Notes: generated by a model not told the origin, from the letters alone. Shown: positions 1 to 8,591, counted from the stretch's first letter. The stretch: 64,000 nucleotides of DNA from TA-20 sp035935115 (GCA_035935115.1 DASYXK010000017.1:1-64000); one strand, 5' to 3'. Numbers and translations are program-made.

Positions 1-1
1 C

Positions 2-1252
2 ATAGCGCATTTTGACAAAGAATATGCTGATATACAAAATCGTATCAACGCATTACAATCTAATGCAACAAAGGTAGGTATACAATTACAAGGTGTTATC
101 GAGGTAAATAATTTACTTGCAGATATAAAACAAAAAATTGCTAATGGACAAATAGCTGAAGCAGTAGATGAAATAAATCAAATAGATTATCTCATAAATG
201 ACATGCAAGATATCTTAAATGGAATTGTGTCAATATTTCAAGATATCAAGGACACCAAAAGCCTAATTACAAATCTAGAAGCAGAGATTCATCAACAAAA
301 TAACACTGTAGTCATTAATCAAATACCAATAGCGATAGTATTACTTGACTATGCACATTCGGTAGCCATCAACGCTACATCGTGGTTTTACTTGGATACA
401 GCTAACGAGGCAATTAATCATGCAAAGAATATTCTTAATGATGTAAGTGATGCTATTAGTGGTACTAAAGATATTGCTGATTCCATAACGAACGACATTA
501 GTCAGCTTGAAGATCAAGCCAACAGTTTCAATAATACTGCAACACAACAAAATAATACAAAAGCACTAGCTGAAATACATACAGCATTAGTACTTGGCTC
601 TGATGCCAAAAACCTAGTGTCAAAATGGAATCTTTCAGGTGCTCAAGCCAAACTAACAGATGCTCATACACACCTTGATAAAGCTAACAATTTCATTGAA
701 CAAGAGACTTCTGCTGAGCTAAAGGCAAGAGCCGACTTGTTGAGTACAAGAGCTAGCACGCTAATCGTGAACGCAACAACTCAGAAGAATACTGTAGCTA
801 TCTCCTTGATACATAATGCAACTTTGTCAATAAGTGATTCCAGAGGTCTTGTAGAAAAGGGAGAATATGATACGGCAAGTCAAAACCTAGACAATGCTTC
901 GTATCTGATGGATACTGCAGAAGGATTGATTAATGAAGTTAATCAAATTGTGGCTCAGATAGATGATCAGACAAATCAAGCTAAAACATTAGAATCTGAT
1001 GCTAAAGACCAGAACAATACAAACGCCTTGGCTGAGATAAACCAAGCTAGATCACTAATCAAGGAGGCTACCAGCACTGTACTTCAGGGAAACACAGAAA
1101 AAGCAAGAGCCTTCTTGGATCAAATCCAAACTCATTTAGATAATGCATCACAATACATTACAAATGGTGTTCTTATACCATACAAGGAGACTGTACCACA
1201 GCAACAAAACGAGACTGTACCACAGCAACAAAATGCTACTGTACACCAATAA
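2..1252 (+). CDS. Repetitive helical protein, 5'-truncated by window edge
   Basis: The reading frame is open from base 2, 67 codons before the first internal ATG at 203, with the same composition, so the gene begins outside the window. The visible ~416 residues are Asn/Gln/Ala-rich and predicted mostly helical. About four units of 85-95 residues recur, each with an NNT/KNT-type segment, a hydrophobic helix and a later LDxA-type helix (for example NNTKALAEIHTALVLGS and NNTNALAEINQARSLI). The C-terminus carries a short tandem repeat around VPQQQN. The style fits a secreted or surface protein, but the N-terminus with any signal peptide is missing. No enzyme motif was recognised; function unknown. 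Confidence 0.8.
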   Translation: MAHFDKEYADIQNRINALQSNATKVGIQLQGVIEVNNLLADIKQKIANGQIAEAVDEINQIDYLINDMQDILNGIVSIFQDIKDTKSLITNLEAEIHQQNNTVVINQIPIAIVLLDYAHSVAINATSWFYLDTANEAINHAKNILNDVSDAISGTKDIADSITNDISQLEDQANSFNNTATQQNNTKALAEIHTALVLGSDAKNLVSKWNLSGAQAKLTDAHTHLDKANNFIEQETSAELKARADLLSTRASTLIVNATTQKNTVAISLIHNATLSISDSRGLVEKGEYDTASQNLDNASYLMDTAEGLINEVNQIVAQIDDQTNQAKTLESDAKDQNNTNALAEINQARSLIKEATSTVLQGNTEKARAFLDQIQTHLDNASQYITNGVLIPYKETVPQQQNETVPQQQNATVHQ

Positions 1253-1675
1253 ATGAAAAAGTAAAAATTATTTTAAAAAATAACAAAGTTGATTTTAAGA
1301 TATGATAACACGCATGGATAATATTTTTGGTCCCAGTCTTCAGTGTATCCGTGCGAAATATCTAAGCAAAAGGCTGGGATGAAAACAATAGGAATTTTAA
1401 ATTTTGGATTGCTTTTTGTACAAATTTGCCTTATTTCCATAGGGAAACAAATTCTGATCTCTAAGTCCAGACAATTTCTCCAAATCTAACTTAGATTTTT
1501 GCCATCGATCTAACCTGTTTGGACTGTATCCCTACAACTGCATTTCATTAGGGTCTAAGATTTGCCTTTTTTACTAAATTTTGTTCATTGCAGGATTTCA
1601 AAATGTTTATACGCACTACACGTGCTTTTTGCGATCAAATACTTAGACTTAATAATCCGATTTCAAGATTCAAAA
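1253..1675. other. Gene-free gap with nested inverted repeats
   Basis: No convincing coding frame is seen. The stretch has three inverted repeats: TCCCAGTC (1331-1338) with GGCTGGGA (1372-1379), AGTCCAGACA (1464-1473) with TGTTTGGACT (1516-1525, one G-T pair), and inside the latter an 8-bp palindrome AAATCTAA-C-TTAGATTT (1482-1498). A T-run follows near 1565-1572. This could be a structured RNA, an untranslated leader of the next gene or terminators; no known RNA family was recognised. Confidence 0.35.
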
Positions 1676-1840
1676 ATGATGGTAAGGCGCAAAACTGTAA
1701 AACCAAAGTCAAGCGGCCCAAGAAACGTTACCACCGGTTTATGTCCAAAGTGCGGAACAATTGGCAAGATTTTGATTATAGGTCTGACTGGCAGTGAGAA
1801 GGGTAAATGCCAAGCCTGCAACGCTGAATTTGTATTATAG
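1676..1840 (+). CDS. Small zinc-ribbon protein
   Basis: A protein of about 54 residues starting at either of two adjacent ATGs (1676 or 1679). The basic N-terminus (MVRRKTVKPK) is followed by a zinc ribbon with CPKC and CQAC knuckles about 20 residues apart. The frame is open further upstream (to 1562), but that extension is Cys/Phe/Tyr-rich and unlike the rest, so the start at the basic segment is preferred. Likely a nucleic-acid-binding or protein-binding zinc ribbon; specific role unknown. Confidence 0.7.
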   Translation: MMVRRKTVKPKSSGPRNVTTGLCPKCGTIGKILIIGLTGSEKGKCQACNAEFVL

Positions 1841-1905
1841 CAAAAACTGACAAATACCTCAATAAAATAAACCATAAATTTTTAAGATCAATTTCCAACC
1901 CTAAA

Positions 1906-2082
1906 ATGGGTATGACAGAGAACGAGGAGTCAATTTATGAACGAGTGGCAAGACTTGAGGATGAAATTGCTACCTTAAGAAGCGAAATGGACGTTCTAAA
2001 AGGCACCATGCGCAATAAAATAATTCGATATGAACATAAATTGATAAAACAAGGTACTGACGTTGAATCTATTGTTGATTAA
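1906..2082 (+). CDS. Small coiled-coil protein (58 aa)
   Basis: ATG at 1906, stop at 2080-2082. The protein begins MGMTENEESIYERVARLEDE and continues as a heptad-like helix with regular Leu/Ile/Met spacing and charged flanks, ending SIVD. It resembles SlyX-type or other short coiled-coil proteins in size and pattern, but no family is asserted. Its 3' end overlaps the convergent SirB1-like gene by 14 bp. Confidence 0.6.
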   Translation: MGMTENEESIYERVARLEDEIATLRSEMDVLKGTMRNKIIRYEHKLIKQGTDVESIVD

Positions 2083-2896
2083 ATTTTTCTTTGATGTTTC
2101 TTATTAAATCCAAAACATAATCGACATCATCAGCCTCTGGTGCAATCTCAAGATATCTGTTCAAAGATCTTAATGCAAGTTCATACTTTAACTGTCTTGA
2201 TTCTAAAATTCCTTTATCCCTTACTTCCTCTGGTGATTCTGGTTCTATACCAAGTATCATGTTTATACAGTGAAGTGCCATGGTATAGTTAAAGGACTGT
2301 GTGTAAGAGTTCTTCAAATTCCTGCTTATTCTAATAAGAATTTGTTCTGGTCCAATCTCATTTAAAAAATCTGGTGAAAATTCTACACTGCCACCATAGT
2401 TTCTATCTAGTATTTCTTGTAAATTCTCAATAGAAAGCAGCCTGCCTCTGTTGAAAGGATCTAAAATTAATTCCTCAGAATATTTTACAAGAAAATGACT
2501 AGGGAAACCCACAGGACGTAAATCCAACCCTGTGTGGTTTGCAAGTTGTATGTATATGATGGAAAGTGTTATTGGGATTCCACTTTTTTTATCCAATACA
2601 ACATTTAGAAAATTATTTTTTGGGTTGTAGTAATCATCACCATCACCAGTAAATCCTAATCTGTCAAACACGTATTCATTTAACATGGAAACAAGATAGG
2701 TAGGATTCTTTACTTCAGAAAGAGAATTTTTCAGATCTTCTCCCATGGCATGTAACTTTTGAACATAGTCAGCTATGTTAAGATCTGGGTATTCCAGAGT
2801 CTGGGATAGTTTTAGACATTTTTCAACCAATGTATATCTGGGATTTTTAGCAAAAGATATCCAGTCTGCAACAAGTGGATCAAAATCTTGACTCAT
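2069..2896 (-). CDS. SirB1-type transglutaminase-like/TPR protein
   Basis: 275 aa. The middle (residues ~85-165) holds the SirB1/YchA pattern of the transglutaminase-like superfamily: a YxxPxNxxLxxVLxxKxGIPITLSIIY block followed by VGFPSHFLVK and LDPFNRGRLL. The C-terminal ~80 residues look like TPR helices (ALHCINMILGIEP, ALRSLNRYLEIAP). Members of this family are usually regarded as non-catalytic or of unknown activity; a helper role in protein interaction is inference. The start overlaps the stop of the upstream gene by ATGA, so the two are very probably co-transcribed and translationally coupled. Confidence 0.8.
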   Translation of the reverse strand: MSQDFDPLVADWISFAKNPRYTLVEKCLKLSQTLEYPDLNIADYVQKLHAMGEDLKNSLSEVKNPTYLVSMLNEYVFDRLGFTGDGDDYYNPKNNFLNVVLDKKSGIPITLSIIYIQLANHTGLDLRPVGFPSHFLVKYSEELILDPFNRGRLLSIENLQEILDRNYGGSVEFSPDFLNEIGPEQILIRISRNLKNSYTQSFNYTMALHCINMILGIEPESPEEVRDKGILESRQLKYELALRSLNRYLEIAPEADDVDYVLDLIRNIKEKFNQQ

Positions 2897-4116
2897 AATC
2901 TTTTCAGGTATGTTTCTGGATTTTTTAACTCTCTAGTTGTTGGCGGATTATCAATTAATGTTCGATAGGTATCTTTGCCAATCTTTGAAAATACAGTTGA
3001 TGTAAAATCCATCCCCATACTCTTTCTTACTTGGTATGAAGAAATGTCTGTATTTGCAAAGGTTACAAGATAATCCTGAAACTCCTTGTCATCTTTTAGT
3101 ATGTTTTGAACTGCAAACTCTGCCATTCCCTCCATTGTGGAAAATGCAGCATGATGAATTTGGATTGGCTTTAACCATCGCTGATAAATATCTAAAAGCT
3201 GTGGTAACATCTCTGAAATTTTAGGATCTATGGTAACCTTGGTAAAAGTCATCACGTCAGGACCCAGTACTCCTACGATAAAAGTATCCGGATTTAACAT
3301 GAAAAATAGATTTGCTCTTCTTGCTATTGGAAATTCTTCTGGCACTGGAGGTAACTGCAAATATTCAGAAAGCTTGTTGACTGTACTGTCATCTAATGAT
3401 AGAATAATTTTTGCAAGCTCTTCATTTATGGCATTTACTTCCATGACTACCTTTTTGTTGATATCATGTAAATTGCCTTGAATTGCATGAATTTGTTCTT
3501 CTAGTATGGTCATCTTTAATGCACCAACATATCCAGAATTTACATATGCAAATTTGACTTCATATGGCTCTCCTTGTTTTTGTAGTATGATCTGGGGATA
3601 ACTCGAGAGCACAAACTTGTTCAAAAATATTGTAGAATCTAGATAGTCTCCATAAGTTGTAGATATCTTTGAGATGTATGACTTTGCATATGTGGAATAG
3701 ACAAGAAATTTTACTGGATCTTTCTTCATGAGTTGTACCATCTTGTCGCTATTTTCATGAGCTATGGCAGTAAAAAGTTCGTTAACAAATTCAACAGAAT
3801 CTTTTGTAGGAAATACTTTTTTTCCCTTTAATTGTTTTAATTCAATTAAATCCAGAAATTCTAATTTTGTTTCTGATGGAACAGAAATTCCGGTAAACTG
3901 GAAAACTTTTTCTGCCAACTTTGGGAAAATATTCCTTGATAACACATCTATATCTTCAAACTTGATTGTAGTTGGTAGCGCTTGGATGGCCTTTGAAAGG
4001 GACTTTGTAATGTCTTTTTCCTCGTTTATTTCAACTGAGAGCTGATCTAATAGTGCTAGTGCAAACTCGTCAAATTCTTCCATCTTACTCGTGATAAATG
4101 TGAACCAATTTAACAT
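2893..4116 (-). CDS. Conserved hypothetical protein, possible metalloprotease-like
   Basis: About 400 residues, predicted largely helical, without signal peptide or membrane segments. No family is recognised with certainty. A central EEQIHAIQG stretch (residues ~205-214) and a later HHAAFSTMEGMAEFA stretch could be metal-ligand helices of a peptidase-like fold, but there is no clean HExxH motif, so this is weak. Start options are ATG at 4116 or ATG at 4083 (MEEFDEF); the second gives a more usual hydrophilic N-terminus. It is coupled to the SirB1-like gene downstream by a 4-bp overlap, suggesting related function. Confidence 0.65.
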   Translation of the reverse strand: MLNWFTFITSKMEEFDEFALALLDQLSVEINEEKDITKSLSKAIQALPTTIKFEDIDVLSRNIFPKLAEKVFQFTGISVPSETKLEFLDLIELKQLKGKKVFPTKDSVEFVNELFTAIAHENSDKMVQLMKKDPVKFLVYSTYAKSYISKISTTYGDYLDSTIFLNKFVLSSYPQIILQKQGEPYEVKFAYVNSGYVGALKMTILEEQIHAIQGNLHDINKKVVMEVNAINEELAKIILSLDDSTVNKLSEYLQLPPVPEEFPIARRANLFFMLNPDTFIVGVLGPDVMTFTKVTIDPKISEMLPQLLDIYQRWLKPIQIHHAAFSTMEGMAEFAVQNILKDDKEFQDYLVTFANTDISSYQVRKSMGMDFTSTVFSKIGKDTYRTLIDNPPTTRELKNPETYLKRL

Positions 4117-4222
4117 TAACTTTGAGATTTCAAAGTAGCAGAATTAGCGGAAGGTTACGAACAAGACGAAAAATTCGAAGAATTTCAGGATTAAACGCGT
4201 CAGACAGGTCTTGTAATCTGAT

Positions 4223-4327
4223 TTATCTGTCTCTGTTCCAATGACAATCGCAGTTGCATCCCTTTTGGCATTTCATTCGTTTACAATCAGAGCAAATGTT
4301 TTGTCGCCAAAAATGATCAGAACTCAT
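4223..4327 (-). CDS. 34-aa cysteine-rich microprotein
   Basis: ATG at 4327, stop at 4223-4225. The peptide starts MSSDHFWRQNICSDCK and has six Cys in a tight pattern (C12, C15, C20, C24, C26, C28) with His29, including CQKGCNCDCHW. That density of Cys/His in so short a frame argues for a real metal-binding peptide rather than chance. It lies downstream of, and co-oriented with, the two-finger C2H2 gene. Function unknown. Confidence 0.5.
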   Translation of the reverse strand: MSSDHFWRQNICSDCKRMKCQKGCNCDCHWNRDR

Positions 4328-4418
4328 AAAATTGTTAGTAGCTGCAATTAGATAGATTTTGTGGATAAAGGTAAAGAGGCAGTATGGGACTTGGTTGGTT
4401 CAAATGCGATTTTAGCAA

Positions 4419-4709
4419 TCAAAGATTATCGCCAAAATTTCTTGTATGTTTATCAACCTCGTCTTGTGGAGATGGTGATTCTGCCTCATGTTTATGCTCA
4501 GTTTTATGACTGCGTTGTGCCATTTTTTTCTCATGTTCCTCTCTTGAATGGTGCAGTCTATCACTTTCATGGATGAACTCTTTTCCACATTCAGCACATT
4601 TGACTATAACATGATCATGCTCATGACGTGCGTGTTTTATCAGATCCTCGTATACAGAAAATTTCATTTTGCACTGATCGCAGCTAAATTTCTTTTTAAA
4701 AAGACCCAT
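4419..4709 (-). CDS. Two-finger C2H2 zinc-finger protein
   Basis: 96 aa from ATG 4709 (MGLFKKKF); an in-frame TTG three codons upstream is less likely. Two classical fingers follow one another: CDQCKMKFSVYEDLIKHARH and then CAECGKEFIHESDRLHHSRE with a terminal His, both C-x2-C-x12-H-x4-H. The tail is His/Glu/Lys-rich and probably disordered. Such small C2H2 proteins occur in archaea and are likely nucleic-acid or protein binders. A plus-strand frame crosses this gene but lacks family features. Confidence 0.75.
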   Translation of the reverse strand: MGLFKKKFSCDQCKMKFSVYEDLIKHARHEHDHVIVKCAECGKEFIHESDRLHHSREEHEKKMAQRSHKTEHKHEAESPSPQDEVDKHTRNFGDNL

Positions 4710-4850
4710 GCTTGTCAAATCCGTATTGAACTCACAGATAAGAATGTTTTACAGATTGTAAAAATTTCATATAGATGTGACCAACCTATGCAATTCACAG
4801 TCAACTAATATACTAGATTTCATATTACTAGTAAGGAGTGATAAGAAAAT

Positions 4851-5054
4851 TTGAAATTCTATATTGAATTTGAACCATGCAAAGAATGCAAAGATATGAT
4901 TAGAGAATTTGAAAACTCTGATGAAACTCAAATACATGAAGACTCTAAAAAATTTTTACGACACATCACATACAATCACAGCGAGATAGTGCAAGCCATA
5001 GTCAAAGATTTCCCAAAGGAAACAAAGAGGGAAGACTTTTCCTGGTTCAAATAA
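4851..5054 (+). CDS. Small CxxC/His protein (67 aa)
   Basis: TTG start at 4851, chosen because AAGGAG lies at 4833-4838 upstream. The acidic protein has CKEC near the N-terminus (residues 10-13) and His at 29, 38 and 43, giving a loose C2H2-like arrangement (C-x2-C-x24-H-x4-H) that might bind zinc. It ends EDFSWFK. No family was recognised. It stands alone upstream of tRNA-Met, divergent from the zinc-finger gene. Confidence 0.6.
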   Translation: MKFYIEFEPCKECKDMIREFENSDETQIHEDSKKFLRHITYNHSEIVQAIVKDFPKETKREDFSWFK

Positions 5055-5125
5055 AATCTCCCTAAACTTTCCCTCTTGTTTTAATTATTTCGTATCATCA
5101 AATGTGTTAAACTAGATTTAGGGGG

Positions 5126-5219
5126 TACCGGGGGTGGGTTTCGAACCCACGACCTCCAGATTATGAGTATTACCCTTTTGTGTGGACTGGCACTCTAGGC
5201 CAGGCTGAGCTACCCCGGC
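5126..5219 (-). tRNA. tRNA-Met(CAT), with 18-nt non-canonical intron
   Basis: Read on the minus strand, acceptor GCCGGGG pairs with CCCCGGT (G1-U72 wobble), the D stem is GCTC/GAGT, the T arm is GTGGG-TTCGAAA-CCCAC and the discriminator is A. The anticodon loop CTCATAA gives CAT. The 5' anticodon strand is split: CCAG is followed by 18 nt (TCCACACAAAAGGGTAAT, plus-strand 5169-5186) before the A that completes CCAGA/TCTGG. The intron therefore lies between tRNA positions 30 and 31 rather than at the usual 37/38. CCA is not encoded. Probably elongator tRNA-Met. Confidence 0.85.
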
Positions 5220-5317
5220 ACAGATTACGCCTAATTTTTTATGCAATTAAATGTAATTGTTAGGGTACAAGCAGATTCAAAATACAGGTAGTTTTAATTT
5301 TTTTGGAAAAAGGATTA

Positions 5318-5331
5318 GACCTTCTCAGGTC
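5318..5331 (-). terminator. Hairpin with GAGA loop, probable terminator
   Basis: On the minus strand GACCT-GAGA-AGGTC forms a 5-bp stem with a GNRA-type tetraloop ten bases after the stop of the Lys/Ala micro-ORF, followed by a CCTTTTTCC stretch. The plus strand also shows a T-run after it (5335-5341), so it might act in either direction. Confidence 0.4.
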
Positions 5332-5340
5332 ACAGTTTTT

Positions 5341-5394
5341 TTATCTTTTCTTTGCTTTTGCTTTTGTTTTTGATTTTGCTTTGGCTTTTGCCAT
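5341..5394 (-). CDS. 17-aa Lys/Ala-repeat micro-ORF
   Basis: ATG at 5394 and TAA at 5341-5343 give MAKAKAKSKTKAKAKKR, a strictly alternating Lys/Ala peptide resembling the tails of archaeal or eukaryotic chromatin proteins. The frame upstream meets a stop nine codons before the ATG with no other start. A GAGA-loop hairpin follows the stop. It may be a real nucleic-acid-binding peptide or a low-complexity coincidence; only RNA or peptide data would decide. Confidence 0.35.
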   Translation of the reverse strand: MAKAKAKSKTKAKAKKR

Positions 5395-5527
5395 GCAAAG
5401 TATCTCTTTACATCGGTATTAAGTGCTATGAAATGCGTTAATTATCAAAATGAGACAGTAAAATTTTTGATAATTTGATAAATTACATCACTTTTTATTG
5501 GACGACATGTCATGAACCAATAAGAGA

Positions 5528-5536
5528 AAGGAGGTG
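5528..5536 (+). promoter_or_regulatory. Very strong Shine-Dalgarno site
   Basis: AAGGAGGTG, nearly fully complementary to the 16S rRNA 3' end, sits five bases before the ATG at 5542. Most starts in this window have weak or no such site, so this suggests high translation of the TRAM protein from a leadered mRNA. Confidence 0.75.
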
Positions 5537-5541
5537 CAACG

Positions 5542-5856
5542 ATGAGTTATAACGACGGAGGTTTTGGAAGATCTAACCGAGGATACGGAGGCGGCCGAGA
5601 TAGAGGATATGGAGGCAACAGACGATTCAACGACGGACCAAAACCAGTCGAAACAGGAAAAGAATACGACGTTACCATAACGGAAATTAGTAGAAAAGGA
5701 GACGGTATCGCAAGAGTAGAAGGCTTTGTGATATTTGTTAAAGATGGTAAGGCAGGCCAGAACGCAAAAATAAAGATCACCCAAGTAGGTGGACGATTTG
5801 CTTCAGCTGAAATAGTAGGTTCTCAATCCGCAGCAGCAGAACCCGCAGCCGAATAA
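5542..5856 (+). CDS. TRAM-domain RNA-binding protein with RGG-like tail
   Basis: 104 aa. Residues 1-35 form a Gly/Arg/Tyr/Asn-rich segment (RSNRGYGGGRDRGYGG) like RGG RNA-binding tails. Residues ~37-92 form a TRAM domain (GKEYDVTITEISRKGDGIAR, then GFVIFVKDG and KIKITQVGGRFA). The C-terminus is Ala/Glu-rich. Small TRAM proteins in archaea act as RNA chaperones, partly replacing bacterial cold-shock proteins; that is family knowledge. The strong ribosome-binding site fits an abundant protein. Confidence 0.88.
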   Translation: MSYNDGGFGRSNRGYGGGRDRGYGGNRRFNDGPKPVETGKEYDVTITEISRKGDGIARVEGFVIFVKDGKAGQNAKIKITQVGGRFASAEIVGSQSAAAEPAAE

Positions 5857-5940
5857 GATTTTATCTTATCCAAAAAACTAATTTTTCCCAATTTTTATTT
5901 ATCTTTAATTATTTTAAAAACAAAGCTTGATCTAGAATCA

Positions 5941-7503
5941 CTAGGCTGCAATTTTTTTCCAGTCTGTTTCTACCTTTGTAACCCACTGGAATTTCTTTTG
6001 TAGTGCAGATGTATACAGTTTTTCCCATTCTAATCCTACCTCGTCAGTCCATGCCTTGAACACTCTCGGGTCAATATAATTTCGAAGCGAGGTTCCAAGA
6101 TTGTAGTCCTTTGTTTTCTCGGTAAGTTCTATTGTTAACTTCATCTTTTCTTCTCGAAGCTTTTGTTTCTCACGCTGTTTCTCAGTCTTAGGCGGTGTCT
6201 TCTTTAGTTTTTCTAATGCTTCTTTCTTTTTGTTTAAGGATTCTTCAAAAGTCTTTGGAATTGTTCTTTTGTGGTTGCATGTGATGGCAGCTTCAAGATT
6301 TGCTAGCTTGGCATGATATATCTTGATATTTTCTGTTTTTGAATCTAATTTATCTACATTTTTGAGATAGTTTTTCACTACAGTAGTAGCAAGATATGTT
6401 CTGAAAACTTTGGCAGTAAGTCCTTTTACTATTTGTCCAAGAAATTCGTTTACATGTCTTGATGTGATTCCATCAAAAATTAGTTCATCTGTTTTTTTCT
6501 TTTCTGTAAATTTCTTGAAATTATCATATAGTGTTTTATCTTGGCCGCTAATTGGAAGCGATTTTTGCCATCTCACACTGTCCTTTCCTAAAAAGTCAAA
6601 CTCGATAGCATCTGGTTTTAGCTTGATGTGTTCGACTCTTAGTGTAGTTGCACCTACAGTATCTGCCTCATCAGGATCTTTTTCATCTCCTACTCTCATG
6701 GCTGTTTTGAATATCAGATAGCATACGGTTGCAACCCTTCTTACTTTTTCATCACGGTCTGTCATTTTTTTAACTACGTTTTCTAGTACCTTGTTAATGT
6801 GCTCGGATAGTTTTATTGCCTTGTCATACTTCATCTGGTCACGCTCTTGTTTTAAATCAGACGTATCAGAAAGCCAAACATATTTTCGTTTTTCTGTAAG
6901 ATAATCTTCCCAGCTTGCAAGCCACATAAAGTCTGACTCATGAATAATTTTTCCCCAGTTACCTGATGGTACCTTGGCTTCCTTTCCTAGATTTAATGTG
7001 ACATCTTTTTCTGAAATTCTTGGCTTCCATTTTCCACGTAATGGGTGATCTCCTCTTCCAATGAAAAGTCCTGGTGGTTCTGCCATCCAGTTGGCAACAT
7101 CTACTTGTTTTCCATCAATTATTGCAACTCCATATCTTGCCTTCATTTTTTCCTTGATCTCTTTTCTTGAAGTTGCTATCTTCTTTTTTTGATCCTTATC
7201 TAGTGTTAATTTAGCATCTTTTTCCAAGTCTACAACCTTGAATGCTGCAGAAAAATCAATATCGGATAGTGTGGTGTTCTTGAATTTCGGAGGCAGTACC
7301 TTTACGAAATCGTCTAGAAAATTTTTACAAAAGGTTTTGTCTTGAACATACGGTGTATCTTTTTTCTTTGCCCACTGGTAGACCATTTCCTCTTGATCTA
7401 AATTTAGGGGTACCTTCTCGCCTTTGATCTTGATCGTTATCCCTTTTGATTCAAAAGGAGGCGGAAATGCTATGCCATTATGTTGTAAAGTTTTCCATTT
7501 CAT
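5941..7503 (-). CDS. topIB: DNA topoisomerase IB (eukaryote-type)
   Basis: 520 aa, a near-complete core plus C-terminal region of eukaryotic topoisomerase I without the long N-terminal tail. Catalytic residues are all present: Arg in TAMRVGDEKD, Lys in FLGKDSVRW, Arg in GLTAKVFRTY, His in CNHKRTIPKTFEES and the nucleophile Tyr at about residue 476 in SLRNYIDPR. A Lys/Glu-rich linker coiled coil separates the His and Tyr parts, as in the human enzyme. The protein relaxes positive and negative supercoils through a 3'-phosphotyrosine. Topoisomerase IB is a hallmark of Thaumarchaeota among archaea and is one of the best lineage markers here. Confidence 0.97.
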   Translation of the reverse strand: MKWKTLQHNGIAFPPPFESKGITIKIKGEKVPLNLDQEEMVYQWAKKKDTPYVQDKTFCKNFLDDFVKVLPPKFKNTTLSDIDFSAAFKVVDLEKDAKLTLDKDQKKKIATSRKEIKEKMKARYGVAIIDGKQVDVANWMAEPPGLFIGRGDHPLRGKWKPRISEKDVTLNLGKEAKVPSGNWGKIIHESDFMWLASWEDYLTEKRKYVWLSDTSDLKQERDQMKYDKAIKLSEHINKVLENVVKKMTDRDEKVRRVATVCYLIFKTAMRVGDEKDPDEADTVGATTLRVEHIKLKPDAIEFDFLGKDSVRWQKSLPISGQDKTLYDNFKKFTEKKKTDELIFDGITSRHVNEFLGQIVKGLTAKVFRTYLATTVVKNYLKNVDKLDSKTENIKIYHAKLANLEAAITCNHKRTIPKTFEESLNKKKEALEKLKKTPPKTEKQREKQKLREEKMKLTIELTEKTKDYNLGTSLRNYIDPRVFKAWTDEVGLEWEKLYTSALQKKFQWVTKVETDWKKIAA

Positions 7504-7654
7504 TTTAGATTATCACCAAATTTGTGCCTAAATCTGTTGACTTTGATAAAAATTGACTTGGCGGCGTATATCAATCTAACCAATCTAGTTTGTAGACTGA
7601 TTCTTTCTAAAAATTAACTAAATTCTAGAATATCTCGATTAAGATTTTGTTACT

Positions 7655-8479
7655 TTAGGAAAAGAGCTCTTTTTTGATGTAATTTTCAAACTCTAGATCT
7701 GTCTTGTTCTTTTTTGCTTCAAGAAACATTATGGCATCATTTCCAACTACATATCGAGGTAACGGGGTTTCAGATTTTATTGCCTTGATAATTGTAGTTG
7801 CCACTTCTTTGGCCGGTGTGCCCATCTCTGACATCATGGTTATTCCCATGATAACTTTGTTTGTAATGTCTTTGTATGCAGAATCTGATTTTAGAGATTT
7901 TTTTGTTGATGACATGAAATTCGTCTTTATGACTCCGGGTTCAATAATTATAACGTTAATTCCAAACGGAGAAAGTTCATACCTCATTGATTCACTTAAT
8001 CCTTCTATGGCAAATTTTGAGCTGATATATCCTGGAGAAACGGGAAAGCCTATTTTTCCCGCAACAGAGCTTACATTTACTATGATTCCAGATTCTTGCT
8101 TTCTCATTACGGGAATAATTGCCTGTGATACTCTAACCACACCAAAAAAGTTTGTCTCAAATTGTGCCTTTAGTTCTTCCATAGAAATATCTTCAAGGCA
8201 TCCAAAGAGCCCATAGCCTGCATTATTTACCAAAATATCAATTCTGCCTTTTTCTTTAACAATTTTGTTTATGGCGTTTTTTACACTGTCTTCCTTGTCA
8301 ACATCAAGCTCAAGTGTTTCAAGTTTCAAATTTTCTTTTTTTGCAACTTCTTTGATGGCATCTCCTTTCTTTGTATTTCGCATCGTAGCGTATGTGAAGT
8401 AGCCTTCTCGTGCTAAATCTAACGCTGTCTCAAAACCAATACCACTTGAACTACCTGTTACTATGGCGACTTTTTCCAT
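7655..8479 (-). CDS. Short-chain dehydrogenase/reductase
   Basis: 274 aa from ATG 8479 (MEKVAIVTG); a TTG three codons upstream is less likely. Classical SDR motifs are present: TGSSSGIG for nucleotide binding, NNAGYG, Ser in VNVSSVAG and the catalytic YISSK. The Asn at ARNTK-like position after beta-2 is replaced by MRNTK, compatible with NADP(H) preference, an inference. The C-terminal part (TTIIKAIKSETPLPRYVVG) resembles retinol/ketosteroid-type SDRs. Substrate unknown. The gene stands alone. Confidence 0.88.
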   Translation of the reverse strand: MEKVAIVTGSSSGIGFETALDLAREGYFTYATMRNTKKGDAIKEVAKKENLKLETLELDVDKEDSVKNAINKIVKEKGRIDILVNNAGYGLFGCLEDISMEELKAQFETNFFGVVRVSQAIIPVMRKQESGIIVNVSSVAGKIGFPVSPGYISSKFAIEGLSESMRYELSPFGINVIIIEPGVIKTNFMSSTKKSLKSDSAYKDITNKVIMGITMMSEMGTPAKEVATTIIKAIKSETPLPRYVVGNDAIMFLEAKKNKTDLEFENYIKKELFS

Positions 8480-8591
8480 GATTGGCAATTAATATTGGTA
8501 TTAATAATTTGTCTGATTTTTCTTAATATTGATTAACTTTTCAAGTTTAGAAGAATATTTTGGAAAATAGTCTAGATTCAAGAATTTTTTC

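Noticed and set aside
4361..4576. 71-codon plus-strand frame opposite the C2H2 gene
   Set aside because: The opposite strand encodes two clear C2H2 fingers; the first 25 residues look protein-like but nothing else supports it.
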